64,000 bases of DNA from Xanthobacteraceae bacterium (GTDB lineage: Bacteria > Pseudomonadota > Alphaproteobacteria > Rhizobiales > Xanthobacteraceae), in contig JALHRD010000022.1 of NCBI GenBank assembly GCA_022841625.1, positions 1 to 64,000 of the forward strand, in the 5' to 3' direction. This document shows positions 1 through 8,764 of this stretch, one piece after another. The translations under genes and the position numbers were made by a program. The notes below the pieces were generated by a model, which was not told where the DNA came from, ran no database searches, and saw only the letters and a program-made list of their open reading frames with translations. Position 1 is the first letter of the stretch, and each line of letters starts with the position of its first letter.

Positions 1-1
1 C

Positions 2-103
2 ACCGTCGATGCCGTCTGCGCAGCAATCGGTCAGCTTCTCGGTGGATTCACACCTGGCGAATGCGCCAACTATTTCCGAAACGCTGGATATGAACTAACC
101 TAA
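2..103 (+). mobile_element. C-terminal end of an IS630-type transposase (cut by window edge)
   Basis: Reading from base 2 gives 33 codons to a TAA at 101-103, ending GECANYFRNAGYELT. A tail of this kind (ECANYFxxAGY) is usual at the C-terminus of IS630-family DDE transposases. The catalytic part lies left of the window, so intactness cannot be judged. It ends 29 bases before the CTAG-bounded hairpin at 133-210; IS630 elements typically insert at TA within CTAG, so the two may be related (inference). Confidence 0.7.
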
Positions 104-132
104 ATGCATACCGCTCTAGCAACTCATTGAGT

Positions 133-210
133 CTAGTGTGGCTTTGGTTCAGAAGTCCGCTATTCGGACTCGCCGCGAGAATGGTGCGGACTTCTGAACC
201 GCCACACTGG
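133..210. repeat. CTAG-bounded hairpin element, copy 1 of 3
   Basis: Left arm 133-160, loop 161-185, right arm 186-210. The inner 15 bp (GGTTCAGAAGTCCGC against its exact complement at 186-200) pair perfectly, the outer 10 bp pair with one T-G, and three unpaired T residues (143-145) separate the two stems. The same 28/loop/25 geometry recurs at 32197-32275 (opposite orientation) and 32289-32364 with different but still complementary stem sequences. No T-run follows, so it is not a simple terminator. The right edge lies 57 bases before the next start codon. A MITE-like or REP-like element is the best guess. Confidence 0.75.
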
Positions 211-267
211 ACGGCGCTCGAACCACCGCCTACATCCTCGCGCGCATCAGGGGCGAGGATATTTGCC

Positions 268-1356
268 ATGGCACAATCGACGACGGCCAGTCTGCGCGAC
301 CCAGCCGCCTTGGCGGCGGCGGGCTTGATTCCACCTGACCGCATTGGCGAACTTGAACGGGTGGCAGCGCGCTATGCGGTGTCGCTGACGCCGGACATCG
401 CGGCCTTGATCGACCCTTCCGATCCGCTCGATCCGCTCGCGCGCCAATTCGTGCCGGACGTTGCCGAGCTTCGAACCGACGCCGACGATCTGGCGGATCC
501 GATCGGTGACGACGCCCACAGTCCGGTCGAGGGCATCGTCCACCGTTACCCCGATCGCGTGCTGCTCAAGCTCGTGCATGTCTGTCCGGTCTATTGCCGG
601 TTCTGCTTCCGCCGCGAGATGGTCGGTCCGGGCCGCCGGCAGTCCTTGTCGCGCGCGGCGCTCGCAGGCGCGCTCGACTATATTCGCGCGCATCCGGAGA
701 TCTGGGAGGTCATCCTGAGCGGCGGCGATCCGTTGATTCTATCGCCGCGTCGCTTGCGTGACGTTATGCGTGACCTTGGCGCCATCGCACACGTCAAGAT
801 CATCCGGGTGCATACGCGGGTGCCGGTTGTGGCGCCGGATCGGATTTCGGCGGGGCTGGTTCGCTCGCTCAAAGCCAGCGGCAAGGCGATCTATGTCGTG
901 CTGCACGCCAATCATCCGCGTGAATTATCCGAGGCTGCGCGCGCGGCTTGCGCGCGCATGGTCGATGCCGGCATTCCGATGTTGAGCCAAAGCGTTCTGT
1001 TGGCGGGCGTCAATGACAATGCGGAAACGCTTGGCGCGCTGATGCGGGCTTTTGTCGAAAACCGCATCAAGCCGTATTATCTGCATCATGGCGATCTTGC
1101 GCCAGGGACCGCGCATTTGCGCACCACGATCGAGACTGGGCAGGCGCTGTTGCGCATACTACACGGGCGTTATTCAGGACTGTGCCAGCCGTGTTATGTG
1201 CTGGATATACCTGGCGGGCATGGCAAGTCGCCGATCGGCCCGCGCTATCTCGATCCGAAGGCGAACGGCGCCGCCGGCTATGTGGTGGAGGACTTCAGGG
1301 GCCATCGACACGACTATGCGCCACGCGCGACGGTCGGCGTCAACGAAGAGCGATAG
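268..1356 (+). CDS. Lysine 2,3-aminomutase-like radical SAM enzyme (KamA/EpmB family)
   Basis: A 362-residue protein. The radical-SAM triad is C106, C110 and C113 in CPVYCRFC, which binds the 4Fe-4S cluster, and the PLP-lysine motif PGGHGK puts the Schiff-base lysine at about K320. The family moves an amino group between lysine carbons 2 and 3; EpmB does this on the lysine later attached to elongation factor P. Length (about 340-360) fits EpmB better than the longer catabolic KamA, but neither efp nor epmA is in view. The frame stays open upstream through the hairpin element to 127; ATG 268 is chosen because homology-like sequence (MAQSTTASLRDP) begins there and the upstream codons derive from the repeat. 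Confidence 0.85.
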   Translation: MAQSTTASLRDPAALAAAGLIPPDRIGELERVAARYAVSLTPDIAALIDPSDPLDPLARQFVPDVAELRTDADDLADPIGDDAHSPVEGIVHRYPDRVLLKLVHVCPVYCRFCFRREMVGPGRRQSLSRAALAGALDYIRAHPEIWEVILSGGDPLILSPRRLRDVMRDLGAIAHVKIIRVHTRVPVVAPDRISAGLVRSLKASGKAIYVVLHANHPRELSEAARAACARMVDAGIPMLSQSVLLAGVNDNAETLGALMRAFVENRIKPYYLHHGDLAPGTAHLRTTIETGQALLRILHGRYSGLCQPCYVLDIPGGHGKSPIGPRYLDPKANGAAGYVVEDFRGHRHDYAPRATVGVNEER

Positions 1357-1436
1357 CGTATGCTCGGCCACGGCTGGCGGTATATTAAACCGTCTGTTAC
1401 CATTCCAATGGTTCCAGAAATTCGGAGGGATGTCCG

Positions 1437-2186
1437 GTGAAACGTGGCTTGCTCGCGATTGCGTTCGCGCTCGCTGTGCTACTGCCTGCAACCAAGGTTT
1501 CGTCCGCTGCGGAGTTGCGCCTGCTCTGCTCCAATGCGTTGCAGTCGGTGATGGTCGAACTCGGCCCACGGTTTGAAAAAGCAACTGGGCATAAGCTGCT
1601 GATTACCTACGGTTCGACTGGCCCGCTGCAAACGGACATTGAAAAGGGCGCGGCGTTTGACGTCACAATTCTCGGTCCCGCCGCGATTGATGCCCTCATT
1701 AAGCAAGGCAAGCTTGCGGCCGCGTCGCGCGTCGAGCTGGCGCGCTCCGGCATGGGGGTCGCGATCCGCAAGGGTGCGCCGAAACCGGACCTCGGCTCGA
1801 CCGAAGCGTTCAAGCGCGCGCTGCTGAACGCCAAGTCGATCGCCTATAGCGAAGTCGGTCTGACCGGTATCTACCTCAAGGGTCTATTTCACCGCCTGGG
1901 TATCGCCGATCAGTTGAGCGGCAAGACCAAATTCGGCCGTGGCGCTGAGATGGTTGGCAAAGGCGAGGCCGAACTCGGGTTGACGCAGATCAGCGAAATC
2001 CTACCGGTCGCCGGTGCCGAATTGGCTGGCCCGCTGCCCGCCGAAGTTCAAAGTTACACGGTGTTCCCGGCCGGGATCGCGGTTTCGGCACCGCAGCCGG
2101 ATGCCGCCAAGGCGCTGCTAACGTTCCTTACCTCGCCCGAAGCTGCCCGCGTCATCCGAGCGCATGGACTTGAGCCGCGGAGTTAG
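1437..2186 (+). CDS. ModA-like periplasmic substrate-binding protein
   Basis: A 249-residue protein with a signal peptide (about residues 1-25, ending SSAAE) and the mature start ELRLLCSNALQSVM typical of the molybdate-type SBP_bac_11 fold (PF13531). The frame starts at GTG 1437, supported by GGAGGGA at 1424-1430; the ATG at 1430 is out of frame. No ModB/ModC permease or ATPase is nearby, so it is an orphan. Many such lone Rhizobiales proteins are only called molybdate-binding by similarity, so the ligand (molybdate, another oxyanion or an organic acid) is uncertain. It stands 80 bases after the aminomutase-like gene, on the same strand. Confidence 0.75.
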   Translation: MKRGLLAIAFALAVLLPATKVSSAAELRLLCSNALQSVMVELGPRFEKATGHKLLITYGSTGPLQTDIEKGAAFDVTILGPAAIDALIKQGKLAAASRVELARSGMGVAIRKGAPKPDLGSTEAFKRALLNAKSIAYSEVGLTGIYLKGLFHRLGIADQLSGKTKFGRGAEMVGKGEAELGLTQISEILPVAGAELAGPLPAEVQSYTVFPAGIAVSAPQPDAAKALLTFLTSPEAARVIRAHGLEPRS

Positions 2187-2316
2187 CCCCACGTTACGCG
2201 CTGAGGCGCTCGGCTCTCGGGCCCCGCTTTGGCGTCGTGATCGCCATGCGTGCGGCGCGATTTACAGCGGGATTGAGGGTCTTTAGGCTCCCGCGTCAAA
2301 CGAGAGACCCGGCCGC

Positions 2317-3717
2317 ATGCAATCCTTCAATTTCAGCCGCAGCATTCCTGTCGAGGAAGGCTATGACGTTCTGGTCGCCGGCGGTGGTCCCGCCGGCAGC
2401 GCCGCCGCGGTCTGCGCCGCGCGGCTCGGCGCGAAGGTGCTGCTGGTCGAGGCGACCGGTTCGCTCGGCGGGATGTCCACCTCTGGCCTGGTGAACACCT
2501 TCGGTCCGATGGGTGACGGCGAGCGGACATTGGTCGGCGGCTTCACCCGCGAACTGATCGAGACCATGCACGCGCGCGGCTATCTCGGACCGGAAGTGAC
2601 GCCGGAATATTGGATCACGCATTACAATCGTTGGATTCCCTTTGACCCCGAGGCGCTCAAGCGGCTGCTTGATGAATATTGCGTCGAGGCTGGGGTCGAA
2701 ATCCGCTACTTCACCCGCGTAATCGACGCTGACGTTGACGGACGCACGGTCAATGGCGCGATCATCAGCAATATCGAGGGGCTGCGCTTCATCAAGGCGC
2801 GCACTTTCATCGACTGCACCGGTGACGCCGTGCTGGCCGATGCCTGCGGGGCCGAGTGCAAAATCGCCGGGCGCGACTGGCCGTTCCAGCCGGCGACGGT
2901 CTGTTCGACCTTCAGCGGCATTAATTGGGACGATCCCGCCTATCGTACTAACCGCGGAACCGACGCCGTGCGGGAAAAGGTCAAGGAAGAATATCTGCCA
3001 AAAGCCAATGCTGAAGGGCATTTCAGCCATCCCGATCACTTCATCGCCGGTATGAAAAAGGTCGGCCGGATGACCGGCAATTTGAACGCCGGCCACATCT
3101 ACGGCCTTGACGGCCTGAGCGCTAAGAGCCTGTCGGAAGGCATGATCCATGGCCGTAAGGTCGCGGTCGAATACATGGAGTTCTACCGGAAATATGTTCC
3201 GGGCTGCGAGCGCATCGAGCTTGCCGCGACCTCGCCGGTGATGGGCGTGCGCGACACCCGCCGCATCGTCGGCGAGTTCGAATTGACCGTCGAGCATTAC
3301 AGCGCGGCGCGGCAATTCCCCGATCAGGTCGCGGTTTACAATCGACCCGCCGATGTGCACTCGACCAATAATTCGAAGGAAGAGTTCGAACGCTTCATGA
3401 AGGACATGCACGGCACCGGCAAATTGCCGCGTGGCAAGAGCCTCGGCATTCCCTACAGCATCCTGGTCCCCAAGGGCTGGGACAATCTTTGGATCGCGGG
3501 TCGTTGCCACTCCAGCGATACCAAGGTGCACGGCTCGATCCGCTCGCAATCGGCGGCGTTCCTGATGGGGCAGGCGTCCGCCACCGCCGCGGTGCAGTCG
3601 ATGCGGACCGGCCAGCCGGCCTGCGATCTCGATACGCTTGAATTGGTCGAGAGCTTGCGCGCCGCCGGCGCATATCTGCCGCAGACCACTCTCAGTCGGA
3701 CCATGACGCGCAGCTAA
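2317..3717 (+). CDS. FAD-dependent oxidoreductase (FAD_oxidored type)
   Basis: A 466-residue flavoprotein. The N-terminal Rossmann dinucleotide site is clear: VLVAGGGPAGSAAAVCAARLG around residues 19-39, then LLVEATGSLGG. The C-terminal half carries the second FAD contact (NLWIAGRCHSSDTKVHGSIR), which fits the PF12831 family of soluble FAD oxidoreductases. No signal peptide is seen. The Bug-type receptor gene follows after 13 bases on the same strand, so the substrate is probably an imported organic acid or related compound, but which one cannot be read from the sequence. Tricarballylate dehydrogenase-like and fumarate reductase-like relatives are possible alternatives. Confidence 0.75.
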   Translation: MQSFNFSRSIPVEEGYDVLVAGGGPAGSAAAVCAARLGAKVLLVEATGSLGGMSTSGLVNTFGPMGDGERTLVGGFTRELIETMHARGYLGPEVTPEYWITHYNRWIPFDPEALKRLLDEYCVEAGVEIRYFTRVIDADVDGRTVNGAIISNIEGLRFIKARTFIDCTGDAVLADACGAECKIAGRDWPFQPATVCSTFSGINWDDPAYRTNRGTDAVREKVKEEYLPKANAEGHFSHPDHFIAGMKKVGRMTGNLNAGHIYGLDGLSAKSLSEGMIHGRKVAVEYMEFYRKYVPGCERIELAATSPVMGVRDTRRIVGEFELTVEHYSAARQFPDQVAVYNRPADVHSTNNSKEEFERFMKDMHGTGKLPRGKSLGIPYSILVPKGWDNLWIAGRCHSSDTKVHGSIRSQSAAFLMGQASATAAVQSMRTGQPACDLDTLELVESLRAAGAYLPQTTLSRTMTRS

Positions 3718-3730
3718 GTCTGGAGTCTTG

Positions 3731-4765
3731 ATGAAGTCTCGCAATGCGAAAATCGGGGTTGGTGCAGTGGCGGCTCTTGCGCTGCTCGTCAGCGGCGAAC
3801 GTGCCATCGCGAACGATTTCTACGCCGGCAAGACCATCAATTTCATTGTTGGCACCGATGTCGGGGGCGGCTTCAGCATCTACGGTCGCTTGCTGGCGCG
3901 TCATCTCGGGCGTTTCATCCCCGGCGCCCCGACGATTGTCATGAAGAACATGCCGGGCGCGGGCGGCGCCACCGCGTCGAGCTATTTCTACCGGATCGCG
4001 CCCAAGGACGGCACCGTGATCGGCTCGGTCGCGCCCAACGCGATCCTCGGCCGCCTGCTCGACGGCAATGTCAGCCAATACGACCCGGCGAAGTTCATCT
4101 ATCTCGCCGGCGCCGAGCGCGGCACGCGGCTGTGCATGACCTTCGAGCACTCGAAAACGAAGACATTCGCCGACGCGCTCAGGCAGCGCACCGTCATCGG
4201 CGCGACGTCGGCAGGCAGCCCGACCCGCGAATACGCCGCCATGGTCAAGCACGCGACCGGCGCGCAGTTCGAGATCGTCTCCGGCTACAAAGGCCCGCCC
4301 GATCTTTTCCTCGCGATGTCGCGCGGCGAGATCGATGGCGTCTGCGGCCTCGACTGGACCGCGCTGAAGTCGCAGCAGCCGGACTGGCTGCGGGACAAGA
4401 AGCTCAACCTCCTGGTCCAGGCGTCGATGGCGCCGCATCCTGAGCTCGCCAAGCTCGGCGTGCCGGTGCCTTGGCCTTTCATCAAGAACGACACCGACCG
4501 CCGTGCGGTCGAGGTGATGGTCGGCTTCGAGCAGGCGTTCGGCAAATCCTATCTGGTGCCGCCGGAGACGCCCGCCGACCGCGTCGCGATCCTGCGCAAG
4601 GCGTTCGCGGCGGTGCTCAAGGACGAGGAGTTCCTGGCCGAGGCCGCGAAGCTGCGCATCGAGATCACCGCGCAGAGCGGGGAAGAGGTGCAGCGGGTGG
4701 TCGAGCGCGCCTATGCTTCGACGCCGGATGTGATCGAACGATTGCGCAAGATCGTGGAGCCATAG
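3731..4765 (+). CDS. Bug-family tripartite tricarboxylate transporter receptor (divergent subfamily)
   Basis: A 344-residue periplasmic protein with a signal peptide ending near residue 28 and the mature start NDFYAGKTINFIVG. This is the divergent Bug (TctC) type with DFYxGKTI and DVGGGFSIYGRLLARH in place of the canonical YPxxPIxxIVP and AGGxxD. The same subfamily appears three more times at 54-59 kb. It captures a solute for a TctA/TctB permease; such genes lie 4 kb away on the opposite strand (8765-10827), separated by the TIR-STAND gene. ATG 3731 is preferred to the TTG one codon earlier. It probably forms an operon with the FAD oxidoreductase. Confidence 0.85.
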   Translation: MKSRNAKIGVGAVAALALLVSGERAIANDFYAGKTINFIVGTDVGGGFSIYGRLLARHLGRFIPGAPTIVMKNMPGAGGATASSYFYRIAPKDGTVIGSVAPNAILGRLLDGNVSQYDPAKFIYLAGAERGTRLCMTFEHSKTKTFADALRQRTVIGATSAGSPTREYAAMVKHATGAQFEIVSGYKGPPDLFLAMSRGEIDGVCGLDWTALKSQQPDWLRDKKLNLLVQASMAPHPELAKLGVPVPWPFIKNDTDRRAVEVMVGFEQAFGKSYLVPPETPADRVAILRKAFAAVLKDEEFLAEAAKLRIEITAQSGEEVQRVVERAYASTPDVIERLRKIVEP

Positions 4766-4783
4766 GGTTCAGCGAAGCAACTC

Positions 4784-7700
4784 TTATTGCGCTTGCTGTG
4801 TTTCGATGATAAGCGCAAGCCTTGCGCTTGTCGTCGGATGTGCAAGGCGCCGATCCTGGTCAAACCAAAAACCAAGATCGGATTTTCGCAGAGGACCAAG
4901 TCGTTCTTCCAGAGGTACGAACCTTGGTTCTCCGATCTCGCCATCGCGCTCGCGAGCGACGGACCGGGCGCGAAACTCGTCTGATGTTAGTTTGAGTTCG
5001 ACAAAGACGAGCATGACGGTATTTATCAAGCTCCATTCAATTCCGAGGCTGGCCGACTTGATGGAAAGTTCACCCCTCGTCAAGGTGACACCAAATTCTT
5101 CTCGAAATCCTCGAAGAAGGCATGTAACGATTCCGTCGCCCGCGTCGATGTCTTCCAGCTTCATTTGCTCTTCAAAGGACGGAGCCCAGGCACTAGGCGC
5201 GTAATCACTCCTAGATGATCGTTGGGCCTCGATGAGGTTGCCGTCTGAAAGAACGGCCGTGCAGTGAAGTGTTGCTATCGACGGGACTTCGATAGCTCCC
5301 TCGAAAGCGACGTATAGCTGTGCGATTGCATCGAGATATGCAACGAAAGGTAAAGACTCTCGGTCTTTCCACGCCTGCCATCCCGGCCGGAAAAATTCTG
5401 TCAGCTGGCGCAGGCGTTCATTGGTAGCATTTGCGCGCGCGGCGGCTTCAATCTCCCAACTGGCTGTAAACTCGGCCGGCCGGCGCTGGTCCATTGCCAA
5501 ACGCTTGAAATATTTTCCGCGCTCGCGCAGTGCGAGGTGCAGGAGTCGTGGTAATCTCCACGATGACCGCGCAAAGCGGATGGCACCGGCATCGTTGACG
5601 TAATTTGTCTCGAAGGCGAGTTTTGCCTCTACGTCCTCGCCGACGTTTCGCTGGCGCTCCTTCTCGTTGAGCCATGTCGGCAAGACCGCAGGCGACGCCG
5701 CCACGTTTTCCGCCATGGATGGGACGCCCGACCGGAAGCGCTGCAGTTCGACATAATGCTCGGTGATGAGCATCTTCGATGGCGGATCAAGCAAGCGAAG
5801 CAAGCCGGCCAGTTCGTTGACTCGCTGATCGCCGACGAGGCGATGCCGGACTGCGATTGCACGGACCAGAGCAAGCATGAAACGGCGGCGTTTCGGTGCG
5901 TTTCCAACGAGATGACTCGCCTGCCGGCTCAATGCCTGGATGATTTCCGTTTCAAGGCCGTCCCCCGACTCAAAGGTGAGGACATGCAAAAGAATGGCTC
6001 TGGCGAACGGATGGTCGATGAAGCCAAGTGTATGTGCCGCTTTTTCATGGCATCTGGAATGATGGTGCCACAGACACCGGCCTGCGGCCAAAATAATCGC
6101 CTCGTGCGATCGTCCAGCGAGATGACCTTTCGTTTCCTTCAACTCGGCAAGGTAGCGTTCGACGATGACCCAGTCCGAGAATTGGGGGGCAGAGCGGGTC
6201 GGGTCGAGGTTGCTCAGACCCTCGATGAATTCCGCAACCGTGAAGGGCGTCGCCTGTGGCCGCGGCCCGCCGGCCAAATCGGCAACCTCGCGCTCGGCCT
6301 CTTCGATATCGCGTTGGATTGTTGGAAACTGTTCCGGAAAACTCACCGACCACGTTGCCTTGAGGCGCGTCAGCACATTCTGGATGGCCGGGGTGTGACA
6401 GCGCGCACCGCGCGCGGCGTCCTGAAGCGCCCGCGCGATGTACCGTACGATGGCAGCATCCTTTTTGATCATCGCCGCATTGCTCGCGAGATCGGCCAAT
6501 AGCTTGACCGCGTCGGCTGGCCGATTCACCTTTGCAACCCCCTCGATCAACCGTCCCTTCAACGAGACATTTGGATCGGCAATATGACGTGCAAGAGATT
6601 GCAGAAAGTTGCCCGTAGGGTCGGCGATTGACATTGATCGTTGGCCACCTAACATCGAACCGACCGAACTCATTGCGTCTTGCGTGAGCCCGTTTAGATC
6701 GCTCAGGCGGTCAGTTGCCGAGCGCGCCGGCGATTTTCCGAGATATTTGCCAGCGAGTGATTGCTGGATGAGCTCAGCGAATACCGGAAATCGCGCTGTG
6801 ATGACGTATCCGCAGTTCCAGCCAGTCGCCTTGAACGTCGAATCCGGCTGATCCTTATTGTCCACAAGCCTGAGATACTCGAGGAAGAACGTGTGAATGA
6901 GTTTCCACTGCTGTCGATCGTGAGCGTATTGGACAATTCCCTCGAACATTACTTGCCCGAAACCGAGATGCAACTTGCCCTGCGAACGGCTTTCCGGAAT
7001 GCCAAGGACCTTCGCGAACAATGCAGGTTCGATACGGGCGATGAGATGGGCTAGGTTGTGGGAATCGATGACATCATGGCGCAGCCTGATCCGTTTGTCC
7101 TCTTCAACCCCGGTGACGATGGCGAAGGGGCGGTTGAGGGTGAGATAGTCAATTGCGGATTGGTGATCGGCGCGTAGGGCTGATAAACTCACGTCGAAAC
7201 GGCTTTCGACAAGCTGCCGCTGTGCGAGGCTCTCCAGGAATTTCTCATTCTCCCTGCGCGCTTGATCGATTTCAGGGGCGGGTCGTCCTTGTTGCGGCCT
7301 GCTGCTGAACGCCTTGAACTTATCCAGCAGATCGCTCTCGTTCGAAAGCTCCGAGCCGTCAAATCGGATTTCGGGCGGCTGCTGCCGCGCAAGGTAGGCG
7401 GCGATATCAAGGAAGACGGGGTTGCGCAGATAAGGCCGCTGGTGAACGTCCTCGACACTGCGCAGCTTGAGGTACGTTGCGACGTCGTTGTCGCCGATCT
7501 CGCTGAGGTCAATCACATCGGCCGCGTCCACAGCAAGCTGGTCCTTGGCCTTGGACCAAGCCTCGGGGCGCGTGGTGACGACCAACTTGCTAACGGGTCG
7601 CAACCGATGAAGTTGACGCGCGGTCGCGGCAACGTCATCGGCACGCTCCAGGCTATCGGTGACAAAGCACAACTTGTCCAGAAACCATTCGAGGCCTTCG

Positions 7701-8605
7701 TCGGGCAACGATACTGGCTGACCGGCGTCGAGCCAGGTGAGGCCAAACCGCTGGCGTAAGGTCTGGTCGAGGTTCTTGATGTCCTCGTTGGTTAGAACGA
7801 TAGGGAAAAATGGCGTCGCATTCGTATCCAAACTCGCGAGTAGAGACTGGGCGACTTGCATTGTCTTGCCAAGCCCGCCAGCGGCTACGGCCACCACGGC
7901 TTTGCGGTTCGACAGCGCCAGCGTTCTGACGGCCTTGTCAAGGGCGTCTCGCGACTGCTGGAATTTCGCGAAATTGTCATCTTGGCATAGACGATGTCTG
8001 AGAACATCTTTAGCCCAGTCTTTCGTGGCATTTCGCTCCTCAATCATCTTGCGGAGGAAGTATGAGCGTACGCTGATTACGATTGGGCGACAGATGTCGT
8101 TCCACTGACGATTGCTAAGGTCCGGCGTCAGCAGGCTCGGATCGAATACGCGCGGTTGATGAAGGCGATCAAGGTGCTCCATTAGGCCGGGACGCCCCAT
8201 CTTGCGTGCCTTCTCACTTAGGCGGTTGCGCAATTCTGGCCATCCACGATTACCGAATTGCAGCACGACAATAGGGTTGTGGCGAGCGGGATCCGTCGGT
8301 GTCAAAGCCTCCCAGATCTCGTCGACGACGATGTCTCCGTCGGGTCTCGGATCGCATGCAGCGTTGGTAGCAATGACGATGATGGTCGGTCCCAAGTCTG
8401 CGGCCAAGGTCCGATCGACTGGAAAGTCGAGTTGCTGGCGCCAACAGGGACGCCATTCCGAGCCGTACTTGTGTCCCTCCTCGTCGCGAAAACAGTCGAT
8501 AGTATAATGCTTTTGCAGCCGGCGCCTAAGCGCCTCTGCAAAAGCGCTGTCGGTTCGGCGATAACAGATTAGAGCTTGGTTCGGCTCCTCGCAGGCCCTG
8601 TGCAT
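4784..8605 (-). CDS. TIR - STAND NTPase - helical region - Nudix-like protein (candidate immune sensor/effector)
   Basis: A 1273-residue multidomain protein (start ATG 8605; a TTG at 8668 would add 21 residues, neither has a good ribosome site). Residues about 8-120 resemble a TIR domain: ALICYRRTDSAFAEAL, then FRDEE, TIIVIAT and DEIWEAL, where E96 matches the usual catalytic glutamate of NAD-cleaving TIRs. Residues about 225-400 form a STAND/NB-ARC-like NTPase: Walker A AAGGLGKT (243-248), a Walker-B-like strand LCFVTDS and the sensor KLVVTTRP. About 400-1090 is helical with no motif I recognise. The last 165 residues look Nudix-like: AVLSDGNLIEAQRSSRS, SAWAP, then a box RGFREEFGV (about 1165-1173). 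Base use looks less GC-rich than in neighbours (by eye). Family knowledge: TIR-STAND proteins act in antiphage defence by NAD depletion; the Nudix part is my inference. Confidence 0.75.
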   Translation of the reverse strand: MHRACEEPNQALICYRRTDSAFAEALRRRLQKHYTIDCFRDEEGHKYGSEWRPCWRQQLDFPVDRTLAADLGPTIIVIATNAACDPRPDGDIVVDEIWEALTPTDPARHNPIVVLQFGNRGWPELRNRLSEKARKMGRPGLMEHLDRLHQPRVFDPSLLTPDLSNRQWNDICRPIVISVRSYFLRKMIEERNATKDWAKDVLRHRLCQDDNFAKFQQSRDALDKAVRTLALSNRKAVVAVAAGGLGKTMQVAQSLLASLDTNATPFFPIVLTNEDIKNLDQTLRQRFGLTWLDAGQPVSLPDEGLEWFLDKLCFVTDSLERADDVAATARQLHRLRPVSKLVVTTRPEAWSKAKDQLAVDAADVIDLSEIGDNDVATYLKLRSVEDVHQRPYLRNPVFLDIAAYLARQQPPEIRFDGSELSNESDLLDKFKAFSSRPQQGRPAPEIDQARRENEKFLESLAQRQLVESRFDVSLSALRADHQSAIDYLTLNRPFAIVTGVEEDKRIRLRHDVIDSHNLAHLIARIEPALFAKVLGIPESRSQGKLHLGFGQVMFEGIVQYAHDRQQWKLIHTFFLEYLRLVDNKDQPDSTFKATGWNCGYVITARFPVFAELIQQSLAGKYLGKSPARSATDRLSDLNGLTQDAMSSVGSMLGGQRSMSIADPTGNFLQSLARHIADPNVSLKGRLIEGVAKVNRPADAVKLLADLASNAAMIKKDAAIVRYIARALQDAARGARCHTPAIQNVLTRLKATWSVSFPEQFPTIQRDIEEAEREVADLAGGPRPQATPFTVAEFIEGLSNLDPTRSAPQFSDWVIVERYLAELKETKGHLAGRSHEAIILAAGRCLWHHHSRCHEKAAHTLGFIDHPFARAILLHVLTFESGDGLETEIIQALSRQASHLVGNAPKRRRFMLALVRAIAVRHRLVGDQRVNELAGLLRLLDPPSKMLITEHYVELQRFRSGVPSMAENVAASPAVLPTWLNEKERQRNVGEDVEAKLAFETNYVNDAGAIRFARSSWRLPRLLHLALRERGKYFKRLAMDQRRPAEFTASWEIEAAARANATNERLRQLTEFFRPGWQAWKDRESLPFVAYLDAIAQLYVAFEGAIEVPSIATLHCTAVLSDGNLIEAQRSSRSDYAPSAWAPSFEEQMKLEDIDAGDGIVTCLLRGFREEFGVTLTRGELSIKSASLGIEWSLINTVMLVFVELKLTSDEFRARSVARERDGEIGEPRFVPLEERLGPLRKSDLGFWFDQDRRLAHPTTSARLALIIETQQAQ

Positions 8606-8701
8606 TTGAAGTGTGTCTCGTAATGCGGCACTAGCGCGAAATGTTAAGTTCAGTGAAGTGCAATGCAAGGTTGGATTAGCTTGGTGACCACGGTTTCTGG
8701 C

Positions 8702-8751
8702 TTCACGAGTAGGTATGAAACTGCGATTGCATAGGAATCGCGATTCGTGAA
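8702..8751. promoter_or_regulatory. Nested palindromes upstream of the TIR-STAND gene
   Basis: Outer arms TTCACGA (8702-8708) and TCGTGAA (8745-8751) enclose a perfect 12-bp palindrome GAATCGCGATTC (8735-8746) and the pair GCGATT/AATCGC. The site lies after the tctA stop and before the TIR-STAND start, all on the minus strand. It could be an operator for the TIR-STAND gene or a structure ending tctBA transcription; no T-run in the minus direction supports a strong terminator. Confidence 0.35.
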
Positions 8752-8764
8752 TTCGAGTTAATCC

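Noticed and set aside
133-210. Terminator of the transposase gene
   Set aside because: No T-run follows on either strand and the same structure occurs elsewhere as a repeat.
2296-3807. 503-codon open frame on the minus strand opposite the FAD oxidoreductase gene
   Set aside because: It lies wholly antisense to a clear flavoprotein gene and its translation shows no domain; high GC keeps such frames open.
8606-8668. TTG start for the TIR-STAND gene
   Set aside because: No ribosome site, and TIR domains normally begin close to the first ATG; kept as an alternative only.
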